A stretch of DNA of 64,000 bases from Kaistella chaponensis (GTDB lineage: Bacteria > Bacteroidota > Bacteroidia > Flavobacteriales > Weeksellaceae). Within the stretch, counting starts at the first letter, position 1. The number at the start of each line of letters is the position of its first letter. The stretch covers positions 80,819-144,818 of the forward strand of contig NZ_FTOI01000009.1 in the NCBI RefSeq assembly GCF_900156725.1, read 5' to 3'. The notes beneath the pieces were generated by a model, which was not told the DNA's origin, searched no databases, and saw nothing but the letters and a program-made list of their open reading frames with translations. Of this stretch, positions 8,427-17,458 are shown one piece after another. The position numbers and the translations under genes are program-made.

Positions 8427-9083
8427 ATGAGTCCAGTTTTATTAATCATCATTATCGCAACCGCAATTTTTAGTTATGTGGGCTTCACCAACCACCAACT
8501 TTTCGAAAAATACAAGTTCAATGTAGGTGCGATTCTTCAAAAAAAGGAATATGTTCGCTTAATTTCTGCCGGGTTTTTACACGGTGATATGATGCATTTG
8601 CTGTTCAATATGATGACGCTTTATTTCTTTGGACCCATTGTCATTCAGGCATTTGGCGATATTGGCTTTCTAGCGGTTTATTTTGGCTCCATCATTTTAG
8701 GCAATGTATTTTCTCTTTATCTCTACAAAAATCAAGCGTGGTATTCAGCAATCGGTGCAAGTGGCGGTGTTTCCGGAATTTTGTTTGCCTCCATTGCGAT
8801 GATTCCAGATTTGGGGATTTATTTTTTCTTTATTCCCATTGCAATTCCCGGATATATTTTCGGATTTTTATACTTCGCCTATTCCGTTTATATGATGCTT
8901 TATCCCAAAGAAAACGACAAAATCGGTCATGCTGCACATTTAGGTGGCGCTTTTTTAGGATTAATTTATGCAGTTGCATTTCAGCCAGAAAGAGCAATTC
9001 AAAATGCATTTTTCCTAGGAATTATGGCACTTCCGCTTATTTACATGTCCTATATGGTTTTCGTGAAAAAGAAAATTGGCTAA
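8427..9083 (+). CDS. Rhomboid-family intramembrane serine protease
   Basis: 218 residues with about six membrane helices. Catalytic Ser112 is in GASGG (110-114) and catalytic His171 in GHAAHLGG, forming the Ser-His dyad of rhomboids. The HGDMMHLLFNM segment matches the family's conserved second helix. Substrates unknown. All catalytic residues are present, so it is likely active. Confidence 0.93.
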   Translation: MSPVLLIIIIATAIFSYVGFTNHQLFEKYKFNVGAILQKKEYVRLISAGFLHGDMMHLLFNMMTLYFFGPIVIQAFGDIGFLAVYFGSIILGNVFSLYLYKNQAWYSAIGASGGVSGILFASIAMIPDLGIYFFFIPIAIPGYIFGFLYFAYSVYMMLYPKENDKIGHAAHLGGAFLGLIYAVAFQPERAIQNAFFLGIMALPLIYMSYMVFVKKKIG

Positions 9084-9443
9084 TTTTTTTTAAGGAGCAA
9101 CAAGTCCCGATAGCAATCGGGATCGCATCTTTCCAAAACCCGTCCCGCTCTTCACTCTATCTTTTTTGCCAGAAAAAGAATCTTTAAAAAGAAAATGACG
9201 GTTAGCAAAAAAGGATGCCGTTGCGATCGGGGCTAAAACTTCAGATATCTCTTCTTAGAAAAGTATTTCTCTCAGTCAAAATTGTAGATTTTTATACCGT
9301 TTAACGTATAAAACAGTTAGATTTCTTTTACCATGAAGAGATTTTCATTAAGCCTTCATCAATTTAATTTCTTAAAAGTGTAGATTGAACTTCATTTTTA
9401 TTCATACTTGATCTAAAAACGCAAAACTCATTTACACAATCAC
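9084..9443. repeat. Gene-free stretch with dispersed intergenic repeat
   Basis: 9095-9238 carries a dispersed repeat: palindrome TCCCGAT-AGCA-ATCGGGA (9105-9122), a CCCGTCCCGCTCTTC segment and a 3' end GCGATCGGGGCTAAA. Related pieces occur near 27600, 48700 and 59310. From 9240 to 9443 the sequence is AT-rich with nothing recognisable. It separates convergent genes. Confidence 0.6.
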
Positions 9444-10295
9444 TCAAAAAACTCCCCAAACAAACCGCTCATTTCCGGAAATATCCTTCAATAATTCCAC
9501 TTCCGACAACACATCAACAAACAATTCCCGTGTTTCATTCCCTAATTTCTGATTGATTTCCAAAAAAACCATTCCGTTTTTAGCCAAATGATTTTCACAA
9601 TCTTTTGCAATTTTTTCATAGAAAATCAAAGCATTAGAAGTAGGAGAGAACAGCGCCATTTTCGGCTCAAATTCTTTCACAGAATCCGCAATCTCAACTT
9701 CTTCTTCCATTCCAATATAGGGTGGATTAGAAATAATGACGTCATAAATCTCCGTCAAATCTGCATTCAAATAATCCTGATGGATAAAATTAATCTCAAC
9801 TTCATGAAAATCAGCATTTCTTTTTGCCGTTTTCAAAGCCTTCTCCGAAAAATCAATCGCTGAAACTTCAGCTTGCGGAAAATGTTTTTTCAGAACAATC
9901 GGAATAATTCCAGAACCGGTTCCAATATCCAATATCTTAATAACTTCAGACTTCAAACTTCTAGCTTTAATCTTTTCAATCGCCAATTCCAACAACTCTT
10001 CTGTTTCCGGACGAGGAATTAAAATGTGTTCATCTACGAAAAACTTTAGCCCATAAAATTCGGTTTCTCCCAAAATCTGTTGAAAAGGTTTACCGGTTTT
10101 CAACTCCGAAATTAGGGCACGAAAATTTTCGATTTGCTTTTCAGAAAGTATTTCATTTCCAGATTGTCTTTGCTGAAATTTATTATATCCCAACTCTTTT
10201 TCAATAAAAATAGAGTAGAGTTCCGCACCTTCCGAGGTTGTGAAATGGGAAGATAAATTTTCGGTAAAGAGTGTTTTTAATTCTAAAATAGTCAT
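9444..10295 (-). CDS. prmC: Peptide chain release factor N5-glutamine methyltransferase
   Basis: Methylates the Gln of the GGQ motif in RF1/RF2. From the ATG at 10295 the protein is 283 residues, the usual length; 19 upstream in-frame residues have no family character. Seen: helical N-terminal domain, SAM-binding ILDIGTGSGIIPI, and the catalytic NPPYIG motif. A single gene, divergent from the lipoprotein gene at 10451. Confidence 0.94.
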   Translation of the reverse strand: MTILELKTLFTENLSSHFTTSEGAELYSIFIEKELGYNKFQQRQSGNEILSEKQIENFRALISELKTGKPFQQILGETEFYGLKFFVDEHILIPRPETEELLELAIEKIKARSLKSEVIKILDIGTGSGIIPIVLKKHFPQAEVSAIDFSEKALKTAKRNADFHEVEINFIHQDYLNADLTEIYDVIISNPPYIGMEEEVEIADSVKEFEPKMALFSPTSNALIFYEKIAKDCENHLAKNGMVFLEINQKLGNETRELFVDVLSEVELLKDISGNERFVWGVF

Positions 10296-10423
10296 GATGT
10301 TCTCTTGCGCTAAAGTAATTTTTAAATATAAATTCTTTTTTGCAGAATCCACCCAAAATCATCCAAAACATTTATTAATCGAGGAAAAATGCTAAAATTT
10401 CTATCCATTGCAAATAATTTTAC

Positions 10424-10431
10424 TATTTTTG
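10424..10431 (+). promoter_or_regulatory. -7 promoter element TATTTTTG
   Basis: Exact TAnnTTTG 20 bp before the ATG at 10451. No -33 TTTG at the expected distance. Confidence 0.5.
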
Positions 10432-10450
10432 AAAATCATCAAAGTAAAAT

Positions 10451-10987
10451 ATGAAAAAGGGTTTATTTATCGTTCTTGCATTTCTTTTTTTGGTTTCTTG
10501 TGGAGCTTCAAAAACGGTAGTGAAAAGATCGGTTCCTACAAAATCTGTAGTAAAAACTGAAGGTCTAAAAACCTTAGATTCTAATTTTTCTGGAAACGTC
10601 AGTTCACAAATAAAAGAAATCTTGAAAGATGCCGAAAAATATCTTGGTGCACCCTATAAATATGCGGGAAACACCTCTTCCGGTTTCGATTGTTCCGGTT
10701 TTACCTGCAAGGTTTTTGATGAAAATGACACCAAACTTCCGCGCCGTTCGGAAGATCAATCCAATGCCGGGAAACTGATCAATATCAGAGAAACAAAACC
10801 CGGCGATTTACTGTTTTTCGCAACAGCAGGTGGAAGTAAAGTTACTCATGTAGGAATTGTGCACGACATCGGAGGTGAAGGTGAAGTAAAATTTATACAT
10901 GCCTCAACTTCAAAAGGAGTCATCATTTCTTCTCTCAATGAAAAATATTGGAACAAAGCATACCTTTTCGCACGAAGAGTTTTGTAA
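10451..10987 (+). CDS. NlpC/P60-family peptidoglycan endopeptidase lipoprotein
   Basis: 178 residues. Lipoprotein signal with lipobox LVSC at residues ~14-17, then a linker and an NlpC/P60 domain. Catalytic Cys81 in GFDCSGF, His133 in THVGIV, and third residue His150 in FIHAST. The family cleaves peptide stems of peptidoglycan; periplasmic face of the outer membrane is inferred. 35 bp before dapD. Confidence 0.93.
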   Translation: MKKGLFIVLAFLFLVSCGASKTVVKRSVPTKSVVKTEGLKTLDSNFSGNVSSQIKEILKDAEKYLGAPYKYAGNTSSGFDCSGFTCKVFDENDTKLPRRSEDQSNAGKLINIRETKPGDLLFFATAGGSKVTHVGIVHDIGGEGEVKFIHASTSKGVIISSLNEKYWNKAYLFARRVL

Positions 10988-11022
10988 ATTTGTCTCCACT
11001 TTAAAATTAAATAAATAAACGA

Positions 11023-11835
11023 ATGACATTACAACAAACCATTGAAAATATTTGGGACAACCGCGAATTATTACACACCGAAGAAAGCGGAAAAACGATC
11101 CGTGAAGTAATTCGACAACTCGACTTGGGTGAACTTCGGGTCGCAGAACCTACCGAAAACGGGTGGAAAGTGAATGAGTGGGTAAAGAAAGCCGTAGTAC
11201 TGTACTTCCCAATTCAAAAAATGGAAACCATTGAAGTGGGTCCTTTTGAATTTCATGATAAAATGCCTTTGAAAAGAAATTACGCAGAAAAAGGAGTGCG
11301 CGTAGTTCCTCACGCAGTTGCAAGAGAAGGTGCTTATATCGCACCTGGCGTTATTTTGATGCCGTCTTACGTCAATATTGGTGCGTATGTGGATTCTGGA
11401 ACAATGGTCGATACTTGGGCGACTGTTGGAAGTTGTGCACAAATCGGGAAAGATGTTCATTTAAGTGGCGGAGTAGGAATTGGTGGTGTTTTAGAACCCC
11501 TTCAAGCGGCTCCAGTAATTATTGAAGATAATGTTTTTGTTGGTTCCAGATGTATCGTTGTAGAAGGTGTTCACGTGGAAAAAGAAGCCGTTTTGGGTGC
11601 AAATGTTGTACTTACTGCCTCTACAAAAATTATCGATGTTACCGGTGAAACTCCTGTAGAAATTAAAGGCCGAGTTCCTTCTCGTTCTGTTGTTATTCCT
11701 GGAAGTTATACGAAAAAATTCCCCGCGGGAGAATATCAGGTTCCATGTGCTTTAATTATCGGACAAAGAAAAGAATCAACTGATAAGAAAACTTCACTTA
11801 ATGATGCTTTGAGAGAAAACAACGTGTCGGTTTAA
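11023..11835 (+). CDS. dapD: 2,3,4,5-tetrahydropyridine-2,6-dicarboxylate N-succinyltransferase
   Basis: 270 residues, the usual DapD length. Uses succinyl-CoA to acylate tetrahydrodipicolinate in the lysine/diaminopimelate pathway. The central part is a hexapeptide left-handed beta-helix (APGVILMPSYVNIGAYVDSG, GSCAQIGKDVHLSGGVGIGG, PVIIEDNVFVGSRCIVVEGV). It fits with the neighbouring peptidoglycan hydrolase, but no direct link is shown. Confidence 0.96.
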   Translation: MTLQQTIENIWDNRELLHTEESGKTIREVIRQLDLGELRVAEPTENGWKVNEWVKKAVVLYFPIQKMETIEVGPFEFHDKMPLKRNYAEKGVRVVPHAVAREGAYIAPGVILMPSYVNIGAYVDSGTMVDTWATVGSCAQIGKDVHLSGGVGIGGVLEPLQAAPVIIEDNVFVGSRCIVVEGVHVEKEAVLGANVVLTASTKIIDVTGETPVEIKGRVPSRSVVIPGSYTKKFPAGEYQVPCALIIGQRKESTDKKTSLNDALRENNVSV

Positions 11836-11854
11836 ATCATAATTTTAATTAATT

Positions 11855-13024
11855 TTGAAAGATAAATTTTTAAAATTCATTTCAAATCCCAAATATATTT
11901 TTGGGATTTATCTGCTTGTAGCCGTTTTGTCAGCGATTGCCAAATTGAATGGAGGTCCATTGAAATATAATAATTATTTAATCTTCACAAACGTTTTTTA
12001 TAACACGCTGCACGAGAATAATATTTACCTTCACTATCCTGATATTCATTTTGATTCCAATCATTACGGCGTATTTTTTAGTATTTTAATTGCTCCGTTT
12101 GCAATGCTTCCTGATTGGTTAGGAATGCCACTTTGGAATGTTGCGAATACGTTGGTTTTTCTTTTTGCAATTCACAAACTCCCTTTTTCGAACCAGAAAA
12201 GAGCATTTTTTGCATGGCTCTGTTTGCAAGAATTTATTACCGCCGCAGTGAGTCTGCAATTTAATATTGCACTTGCAGGATTATTGATGTTGTCTGCAAT
12301 TTATATTTATGAAAGAAAGGAAACCCAGTCTGCTTTTTTCATCATGATCGGTTTTTTTGTGAAATTATATGGTGTCGCCGGACTTTCAGCCTTCTTTTTC
12401 GTGAAGAATAAAATAAAATTTATTGGAGCTTTAATAGCATTCGGAATTTTGTTTATTGTACTTCCCATGCTGCTTTCGAGCCCTCATTTCGGAATTCAAT
12501 CTTACGCCGATTGGTTTCAATCTTTGTCAGAAAAAAATGTTTCGAACCAAGTTTTGGGAAACAGACAAGATTTTTCTTTAATGGGCATTGTTAGACGCGT
12601 TTTAGGAGACGCTTCCATTTCTAATCTTACTTTTTTAATTCCGGGAATGGCTGTTTTTGCGCTTCCTTATTTAAGAATCAAGCAGTATCAAAACCTTCCG
12701 TTTCAACTCTTAATTTTGTCCTCTACACTTTTATTTATCGTCTTGTTTAGTTCTGGATCCGAATCTCCGACTTATATTATTGCGGTTGCAGGAGTCATGA
12801 TTTGGTTCCTAATTCAAAAAGAAAAAACACCTTACGTTATAGGTTTGTTGATTTTTGTAATTATTTTAACTTGCTTTTCTTTCTCAGATTTATTCCCAAA
12901 ATTCATTAAGGAAAATTATATCATCAAATATTCGCTAAAAGCGCTACCTTGTTGTTTCGTTTGGTTCAGAGTGATTTACGAACTCCTGACCAAAGATTTT
13001 CAAAAAGATTATAAATTAGATTAA
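11855..13024 (+). CDS. Polytopic membrane protein, GT87/DUF2029-like glycosyltransferase
   Basis: 389 residues with roughly ten hydrophobic helices. The extracytoplasmic loop after helix 1 and GFFVKLYGVAGL in the middle resemble the GT87/DUF2029 family of polyprenyl-phosphate-sugar-dependent transferases. The start is TTG at 11855: the next in-frame Met is about residue 104, after the first membrane helix. Followed 13 bp later by a GT2 gene and then a GT4 gene, suggesting assembly of one glycan. Confidence 0.75.
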   Translation: MKDKFLKFISNPKYIFGIYLLVAVLSAIAKLNGGPLKYNNYLIFTNVFYNTLHENNIYLHYPDIHFDSNHYGVFFSILIAPFAMLPDWLGMPLWNVANTLVFLFAIHKLPFSNQKRAFFAWLCLQEFITAAVSLQFNIALAGLLMLSAIYIYERKETQSAFFIMIGFFVKLYGVAGLSAFFFVKNKIKFIGALIAFGILFIVLPMLLSSPHFGIQSYADWFQSLSEKNVSNQVLGNRQDFSLMGIVRRVLGDASISNLTFLIPGMAVFALPYLRIKQYQNLPFQLLILSSTLLFIVLFSSGSESPTYIIAVAGVMIWFLIQKEKTPYVIGLLIFVIILTCFSFSDLFPKFIKENYIIKYSLKALPCCFVWFRVIYELLTKDFQKDYKLD

Positions 13025-13037
13025 ACCTATTTCCGAC

Positions 13038-13967
13038 GTGAAGAAAATTTCCATCGTTATTCCCGCGCACAACGAAGAAGGCAATATTTTTTTGATTCAT
13101 CAAAGAATAAAAAAAGTTTTTTCTGAACTTCAAAATTATCATTTCGAAATTATTTTCGTGAATGATGGCAGTCGCGACCAAACTCAGGCAAAAATTGAAG
13201 AATTAGCGAGCCAGTTTGAGGAGGTTAAGTTTATCGAATTTTCTAGAAATTTTGGACATCAACCGGCGGTAAAAGCCGGAATCGATCGTTCCAACGCCAA
13301 TGCTGTTATTTCGATGGATGCAGATTTGCAACATCCACCAGAATTAATTCCCGACATGATTAAAAAATGGGAAGAAGGTTTTGATATCGTTTATACCATC
13401 AGAACTTACCCAAAAGAAATTTCCGCCTTTAAAAGAAAGACATCGTCCTTATATTATAAGTTTTTATCGAAAATTTCCGATGTTAACCTACGGGAAGGTG
13501 GTGGTTCGGATTTCAGATTGATGGATTCTTCCGTAGTTGATGTGGTGCGAAATATGAACGAGTCTGACATTTTTTTGCGTGGACTCTCTAATTGGATGGG
13601 TTTCCGCCAAACGGGAATTCACTTCACAGCAGGTGAACGTGCATTTGGTGAAAGCAGTTACAATTTACAAAAAATGATGCGTTTTGCCTTTACCGGAATT
13701 ACTGCTTTTAGCGTAAAACCGCTTTATTTAGCGGCATATTTAGGATTTATATTTTCTGCAATTGCCGTTCTTGGTTACGGTATTTATGTGATCCATTCTT
13801 TTGTATCAGGAACCGAAATTTCAGGTTGGGCTTCATTGATTATGACTGTTGTATTTTTTGGAGGAATACAATTAATTATTCTTGGAATTATCGGAATTTA
13901 CCTTGGCAAAATTTTTAAACAAGTGAAAGAGCGACCAAATTATATTATCCGTTCCAAAAACTTTTGA
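13038..13967 (+). CDS. GT2 family glycosyltransferase (dolichyl/undecaprenyl-phosphate sugar synthase type)
   Basis: 309 residues. GT-A fold: KKISIVIPAHNEEGNIFLI at the N-terminus, donor-binding MDADLQHPPELI (DxD type), and a C-terminal pair of membrane helices (about 230-290). Such GtrB/ArnC-like enzymes load a sugar onto undecaprenyl phosphate, which suits a GT87 acceptor next door. GTG start at 13038. The stop TGA is two bases before the next ATG. Confidence 0.9.
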   Translation: MKKISIVIPAHNEEGNIFLIHQRIKKVFSELQNYHFEIIFVNDGSRDQTQAKIEELASQFEEVKFIEFSRNFGHQPAVKAGIDRSNANAVISMDADLQHPPELIPDMIKKWEEGFDIVYTIRTYPKEISAFKRKTSSLYYKFLSKISDVNLREGGGSDFRLMDSSVVDVVRNMNESDIFLRGLSNWMGFRQTGIHFTAGERAFGESSYNLQKMMRFAFTGITAFSVKPLYLAAYLGFIFSAIAVLGYGIYVIHSFVSGTEISGWASLIMTVVFFGGIQLIILGIIGIYLGKIFKQVKERPNYIIRSKNF

Positions 13968-13969
13968 TC

Positions 13970-15073
13970 ATGAAAATTGCTTTCGACGGAAAACGCTTCT
14001 TCAATAACAGTTCTGGTTTAGGCAACTATTCCCGGGATTTAGTGAGAATTTTGGGGACTTATTTTCCTGAAAACCAGTATGTACTTTTCAATAAAAATCA
14101 GTCTGAAAAAGGAAAGGAAATTTTAAATTTACCTAATGTTTCATTCCTAGAAACATCGAAAGGAAATTTTTCTCGCCAATTTAAAATGGGAAAAGATGCG
14201 CAACAAATTAATGCGGATATTTTCCACGGACTTTCTGGCGAATTGCCTCTAAAATGGACAGAAAAACCCATTAAAAAAATAGTAACCATTCATGATTTAA
14301 TATTCATGAGATTTCCGCAATATTATTCTTTTTTTGATCGAAAAATACATTTCTGGAAATTCAAAAAAGCTGCTGAACAAGCCGATCTAATTATCGCGAT
14401 TTCTGAACAAACAAAGCAAGATATCATTCATTATTTGAAAGTTCCGGAAAGTAAAATTAGAGTGATTTATCAAGGTTGTCACCAATCTTTTAAAGAAAAT
14501 CAAAGTGCGCAATATTTAATTTCGATTAAAGAAAAATTTAATCTTCCCGAAAGATTTATCCTAAATGTTGGAACCATTGAAGAGCGAAAAAATCTGTTAA
14601 ATATTGTCAAAGCAATACAGGGAACAGAAATTCCTTTGGTGGTGATTGGTAAAAAGACAAAATATTATAAAAAAGTTCAAAATTTCATCGATAAAAATGC
14701 GCTGCAAAGGCAAGTTCTATTTCTAGAAAATGTTTCGATGGAAGAATTGGCAGCAATTTATAAACTCGCAGATATTTTCGTTTATCCCAGTTTTTTCGAA
14801 GGTTTCGGAATTCCGATAATTGAGGCACTTTTTTCAAAAACTCCTGTAATTACAAGTAATTTAAGTTGTCTTCCGGAAGCTGGAGGAGAAGATTCGGTCT
14901 ATATCAATCCACATCATTTCGAAGATATTAAAGCTAAAATTTTGTTTCTTTGGAACAACGAATCCGAACGAAATCGACGTGCTGCAAAAAGTTTAGAATT
15001 CGTTCAGAAATTTAATGACAAAGAAATTGGCAAAAATTTACAATCTGTTTATCAGGAAGTTATGTCTAAATAA
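13970..15073 (+). CDS. GT4 family glycosyltransferase
   Basis: 367 residues from the ATG at 13970; a TTG six bases earlier is less likely. GT-B fold: N-terminal KIAFDGKRFFNNSSGLGNYS and C-terminal donor-binding part with LNVGTIEERKNLLNIVKA and VYPSFFEGFGIPIIEAL, which includes the E-x7-E motif of the family. Third gene of a glycosyltransferase set; acceptor unknown. Confidence 0.92.
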   Translation: MKIAFDGKRFFNNSSGLGNYSRDLVRILGTYFPENQYVLFNKNQSEKGKEILNLPNVSFLETSKGNFSRQFKMGKDAQQINADIFHGLSGELPLKWTEKPIKKIVTIHDLIFMRFPQYYSFFDRKIHFWKFKKAAEQADLIIAISEQTKQDIIHYLKVPESKIRVIYQGCHQSFKENQSAQYLISIKEKFNLPERFILNVGTIEERKNLLNIVKAIQGTEIPLVVIGKKTKYYKKVQNFIDKNALQRQVLFLENVSMEELAAIYKLADIFVYPSFFEGFGIPIIEALFSKTPVITSNLSCLPEAGGEDSVYINPHHFEDIKAKILFLWNNESERNRRAAKSLEFVQKFNDKEIGKNLQSVYQEVMSK

Positions 15074-15083
15074 AAATAAATAT

Positions 15084-15115
15084 TTGCATATTCATTTTTT
15101 TATTTGATATATTTG
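15084..15115 (+). promoter_or_regulatory. his operon promoter
   Basis: TTG (15084-15086), 21-bp spacer, TATATTTG (15108-15115): a good Bacteroidota -33/-7 pair. A start near 15120 would leave a short lead to the His leader peptide at 15130. Confidence 0.8.
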
Positions 15116-15129
15116 CAACGTTAAACAAT

Positions 15130-15186
15130 ATGAAAAATACAACCGCTTTATTCCATCATTATCATCTCATCCAAAAGACGAGTTGA
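15130..15186 (+). CDS. Histidine operon leader peptide
   Basis: 18-residue ORF MKNTTALFHHYHLIQKTS with three His in four codons (15154-15165, CAT CAT TAT CAT). It lies between a promoter and an intrinsic terminator ahead of hisG, the classic layout of ribosome-mediated attenuation. Known principle: scarce His-tRNA stalls the ribosome on the His codons and prevents the terminator. The function is inferred from sequence but the match is strong. Confidence 0.9.
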   Translation: MKNTTALFHHYHLIQKTS

Positions 15187-15248
15187 TTATTTATGGCTAT
15201 AAGCGAACAAAATATTTAAAAACCGTCTGAACAAAGACGGTTTTTTTT
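15176..15248 (+). promoter_or_regulatory. his attenuator (antiterminator/terminator)
   Basis: Terminator stem AAAAACCGTCT (15218-15228) / AGACGGTTTTT (15235-15245) with a T-run to 15248. The 5' arm can also pair through CGTCT with AGACG (15176-15180) in the last leader codons. A ribosome finishing at the stop (15184) would cover AGACG and allow the terminator; one stalled on the first His codons would leave it free to form the antiterminator. Confidence 0.8.
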
Positions 15249-15292
15249 GTTTTAAAATTTAAGAATTTGTTCAGACCCAACATCCCAGAAAA

Positions 15293-16150
15293 ATGAACAA
15301 ATTAAAAATCGCCATCCAAAAAAGTGGCAGACTCAGCGAAAAATCCCTCGAACTTTTAAAAGAATGTGGCATAAAAATCCCTGATTTTAAAAGTAAACTC
15401 AAAAATGCAGCAACCAATTTTCCTTTAGAAATTCTTTTCCTTCGTGATGATGATATTCCAAAATATGTAGAGCAGGGAATTGTTGATATCGGGATTATTG
15501 GCGAAAATGAAGTTTTGGAACAGGGTAAAAATGTGGATCTCGTAAGAAAATTGGGTTTTGCAAATTGCAGATTATCATTGGCAATTCCGAAGGAACAGGA
15601 CTATTCCAATCTTACTTTTTTCCAAGGAAAGAAAATAGCAACTTCCTATCCAAATATTGTTAAAAATTATTTCCAAGCCAACAATGTTGAAGCAGAAATT
15701 GTGGAAATTTCGGGGTCTGTAGAAATTGCACCAAGTATTGGTTTAGCCGATACCATCGCAGATTTGGTGAGTTCCGGAAGTACACTTTTACATAATGGCT
15801 TGAAGGAAGTAGAGCAGGTTTTAACCAGTGAAGCTGTTTTAATTTCCAGCCGGGATCTTTCGGATGACATTTCCATTATTTTAGAATCTTTACTTTTTAG
15901 AATTCAGGCAGTGATCAATTCCAGAGAAAATAAATACATCTTGTTGAACGCTCCCAATGATTCCATCGAAAAAATCATCGACATTTTGCCTGGAATGAAA
16001 TCGCCGACCGTTTTGCCATTGGCAGAATCTGGATGGAGCAGTATTCACTCTGTAGTTCGGGAAAGTGAATTTTGGAAAATTATTGACGAGTTGAAAAAGT
16101 ATGGAGCCGAAGGAATTTTAGTGATTCCAATTGAAAAAATGGTCCTGTAA
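15293..16150 (+). CDS. hisG: ATP phosphoribosyltransferase (long form)
   Basis: 285 residues. First step of histidine synthesis, joining ATP and PRPP. The N-terminal catalytic domain begins KLKIAIQKSGRLSEKSLEL; the PRPP-binding loop is ADTIADLVSSGSTL. The C-terminal ~75 residues (PTVLPLAESGWSSIHSVV) form the regulatory ACT-like domain of long-form HisG, so allosteric His feedback is expected in addition to attenuation. First gene of the operon. Confidence 0.97.
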   Translation: MNKLKIAIQKSGRLSEKSLELLKECGIKIPDFKSKLKNAATNFPLEILFLRDDDIPKYVEQGIVDIGIIGENEVLEQGKNVDLVRKLGFANCRLSLAIPKEQDYSNLTFFQGKKIATSYPNIVKNYFQANNVEAEIVEISGSVEIAPSIGLADTIADLVSSGSTLLHNGLKEVEQVLTSEAVLISSRDLSDDISIILESLLFRIQAVINSRENKYILLNAPNDSIEKIIDILPGMKSPTVLPLAESGWSSIHSVVRESEFWKIIDELKKYGAEGILVIPIEKMVL

Positions 16151-16162
16151 ATTATAGTGTAT

Positions 16163-17458
16163 ATGAAAAACATTAGTAAATATCCAGAAAAAAATACATG
16201 GGAAACTCTTCTAGAAAGACCCGTGCTGGAAAAAAAGGATTTAAGAAATACCGTCGCAGAAATTTTCTTGAAAGTAAAAAATGAAGGAGACTTAGCTTTA
16301 AAGGAATTTTCTGCAAAATTTGATCAAGTAACCATTGAAAACTTCTTAGTTTCTGAAAAGGAGATCGAATCTGCAATTACTGAAGTTTCTGAGGAACTAA
16401 AAACGGCGATCAAGCAAGCAAAAGAAAACATTTATAAATTTCACCTTGCTCAAAAAGCGGAATCTGAAGAAATTGAAACCGCAAAAGGTGTTTTTTGTTG
16501 GCGAGAATCCAGAGCGATAGAAAATGTAGGATTGTATATTCCGGGTGGAACCGCACCTCTTTTTTCTACCGTTTTAATGTTGGCTGTTCCCGCTCAAATT
16601 GCAGGTTGCAAAGAATTGATTCTCTGTACACCGCCACAAAAAGATGGTTCCATCAATCCCGCGATTTTATTTACGGCACAATTGTGTGGAATTACAAAAA
16701 TTTTTAAAATTGGTGGTGCTCAAGCAATTGCAGCTTTAACTTCGGGTACAGAAAGTATTCCGAAAGTGGATAAAATTTTTGGCCCTGGAAATCAGTATGT
16801 CACACAAGCGAAACAATTGGCGATGGAATATAATGTAGCGATCGATCTACCGGCTGGTCCAAGCGAAGTTTTGGTGATTGCAGATGAAACTGCAGATCCA
16901 CAGTTTTGTGCGGCAGATTTGCTTTCGCAAGCGGAACACGGAACCGATTCGCAAGTGATTTTTATTTCCACGGACGAAGGCATTTTTAATGAAACTTTAA
17001 AAGAAATCGAAAAACAAGTCGCTGAATTACCCCGAAATGAAATTGCAAAGTCAGCTTTAGAAAACAGCCGATTTATCTTGATGAATTCTGTGGAAGAAGC
17101 TCTTGAAATGAGCAATTATTATGCGCCGGAACACTTAATTTTATCCGTAGAAAACCCGAGAACTTATATTTCAAAAATCAATAATGCGGGTTCTGTTTTT
17201 CTTGGAAATTATACGCCAGAATCTGCGGGAGATTATGCAAGCGGAACCAATCACACGTTGCCAACCAACGGTTTTGCCAGAAATTACAGTGGCGTTTCTC
17301 TGGACAGTTTCGTTAAGAAAATCACCATTCAGGAGATTTCAAAAACCGGAATTCAGAATATTGGAAAAACGATAGAAGTGATGGCAGAAGCGGAAGGTTT
17401 AACCGCTCACAAAAATGCAGTTTCACTTCGCTTAAAATCTTTAGAAAATGGAATTTAA
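16163..17458 (+). CDS. hisD: Histidinol dehydrogenase
   Basis: 431 residues. Oxidises histidinol to histidine in two NAD+-dependent steps. Signature GPGNQYVTQAKQLA, LPAGPSEVLVIAD and the zinc-site region LSQAEHGTDSQ are present. The ATG at 16163 is preferred over GTG at 16157. Its 3' end overlaps the hisC start by 11 bp. Confidence 0.96.
   Translation: MKNISKYPEKNTWETLLERPVLEKKDLRNTVAEIFLKVKNEGDLALKEFSAKFDQVTIENFLVSEKEIESAITEVSEELKTAIKQAKENIYKFHLAQKAESEEIETAKGVFCWRESRAIENVGLYIPGGTAPLFSTVLMLAVPAQIAGCKELILCTPPQKDGSINPAILFTAQLCGITKIFKIGGAQAIAALTSGTESIPKVDKIFGPGNQYVTQAKQLAMEYNVAIDLPAGPSEVLVIADETADPQFCAADLLSQAEHGTDSQVIFISTDEGIFNETLKEIEKQVAELPRNEIAKSALENSRFILMNSVEEALEMSNYYAPEHLILSVENPRTYISKINNAGSVFLGNYTPESAGDYASGTNHTLPTNGFARNYSGVSLDSFVKKITIQEISKTGIQNIGKTIEVMAEAEGLTAHKNAVSLRLKSLENGI

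Noticed and set aside
8738..9187. 149-residue ORF in another frame of the rhomboid gene
   Set aside because: Overlaps the rhomboid active-site region; Cys/Arg/Phe-rich shadow.
13964..13969. TTG start for the GT4 gene overlapping the GT2 stop
   Set aside because: ATG at 13970 gives the normal N-terminus KIAFDGKRFF and is the better start.
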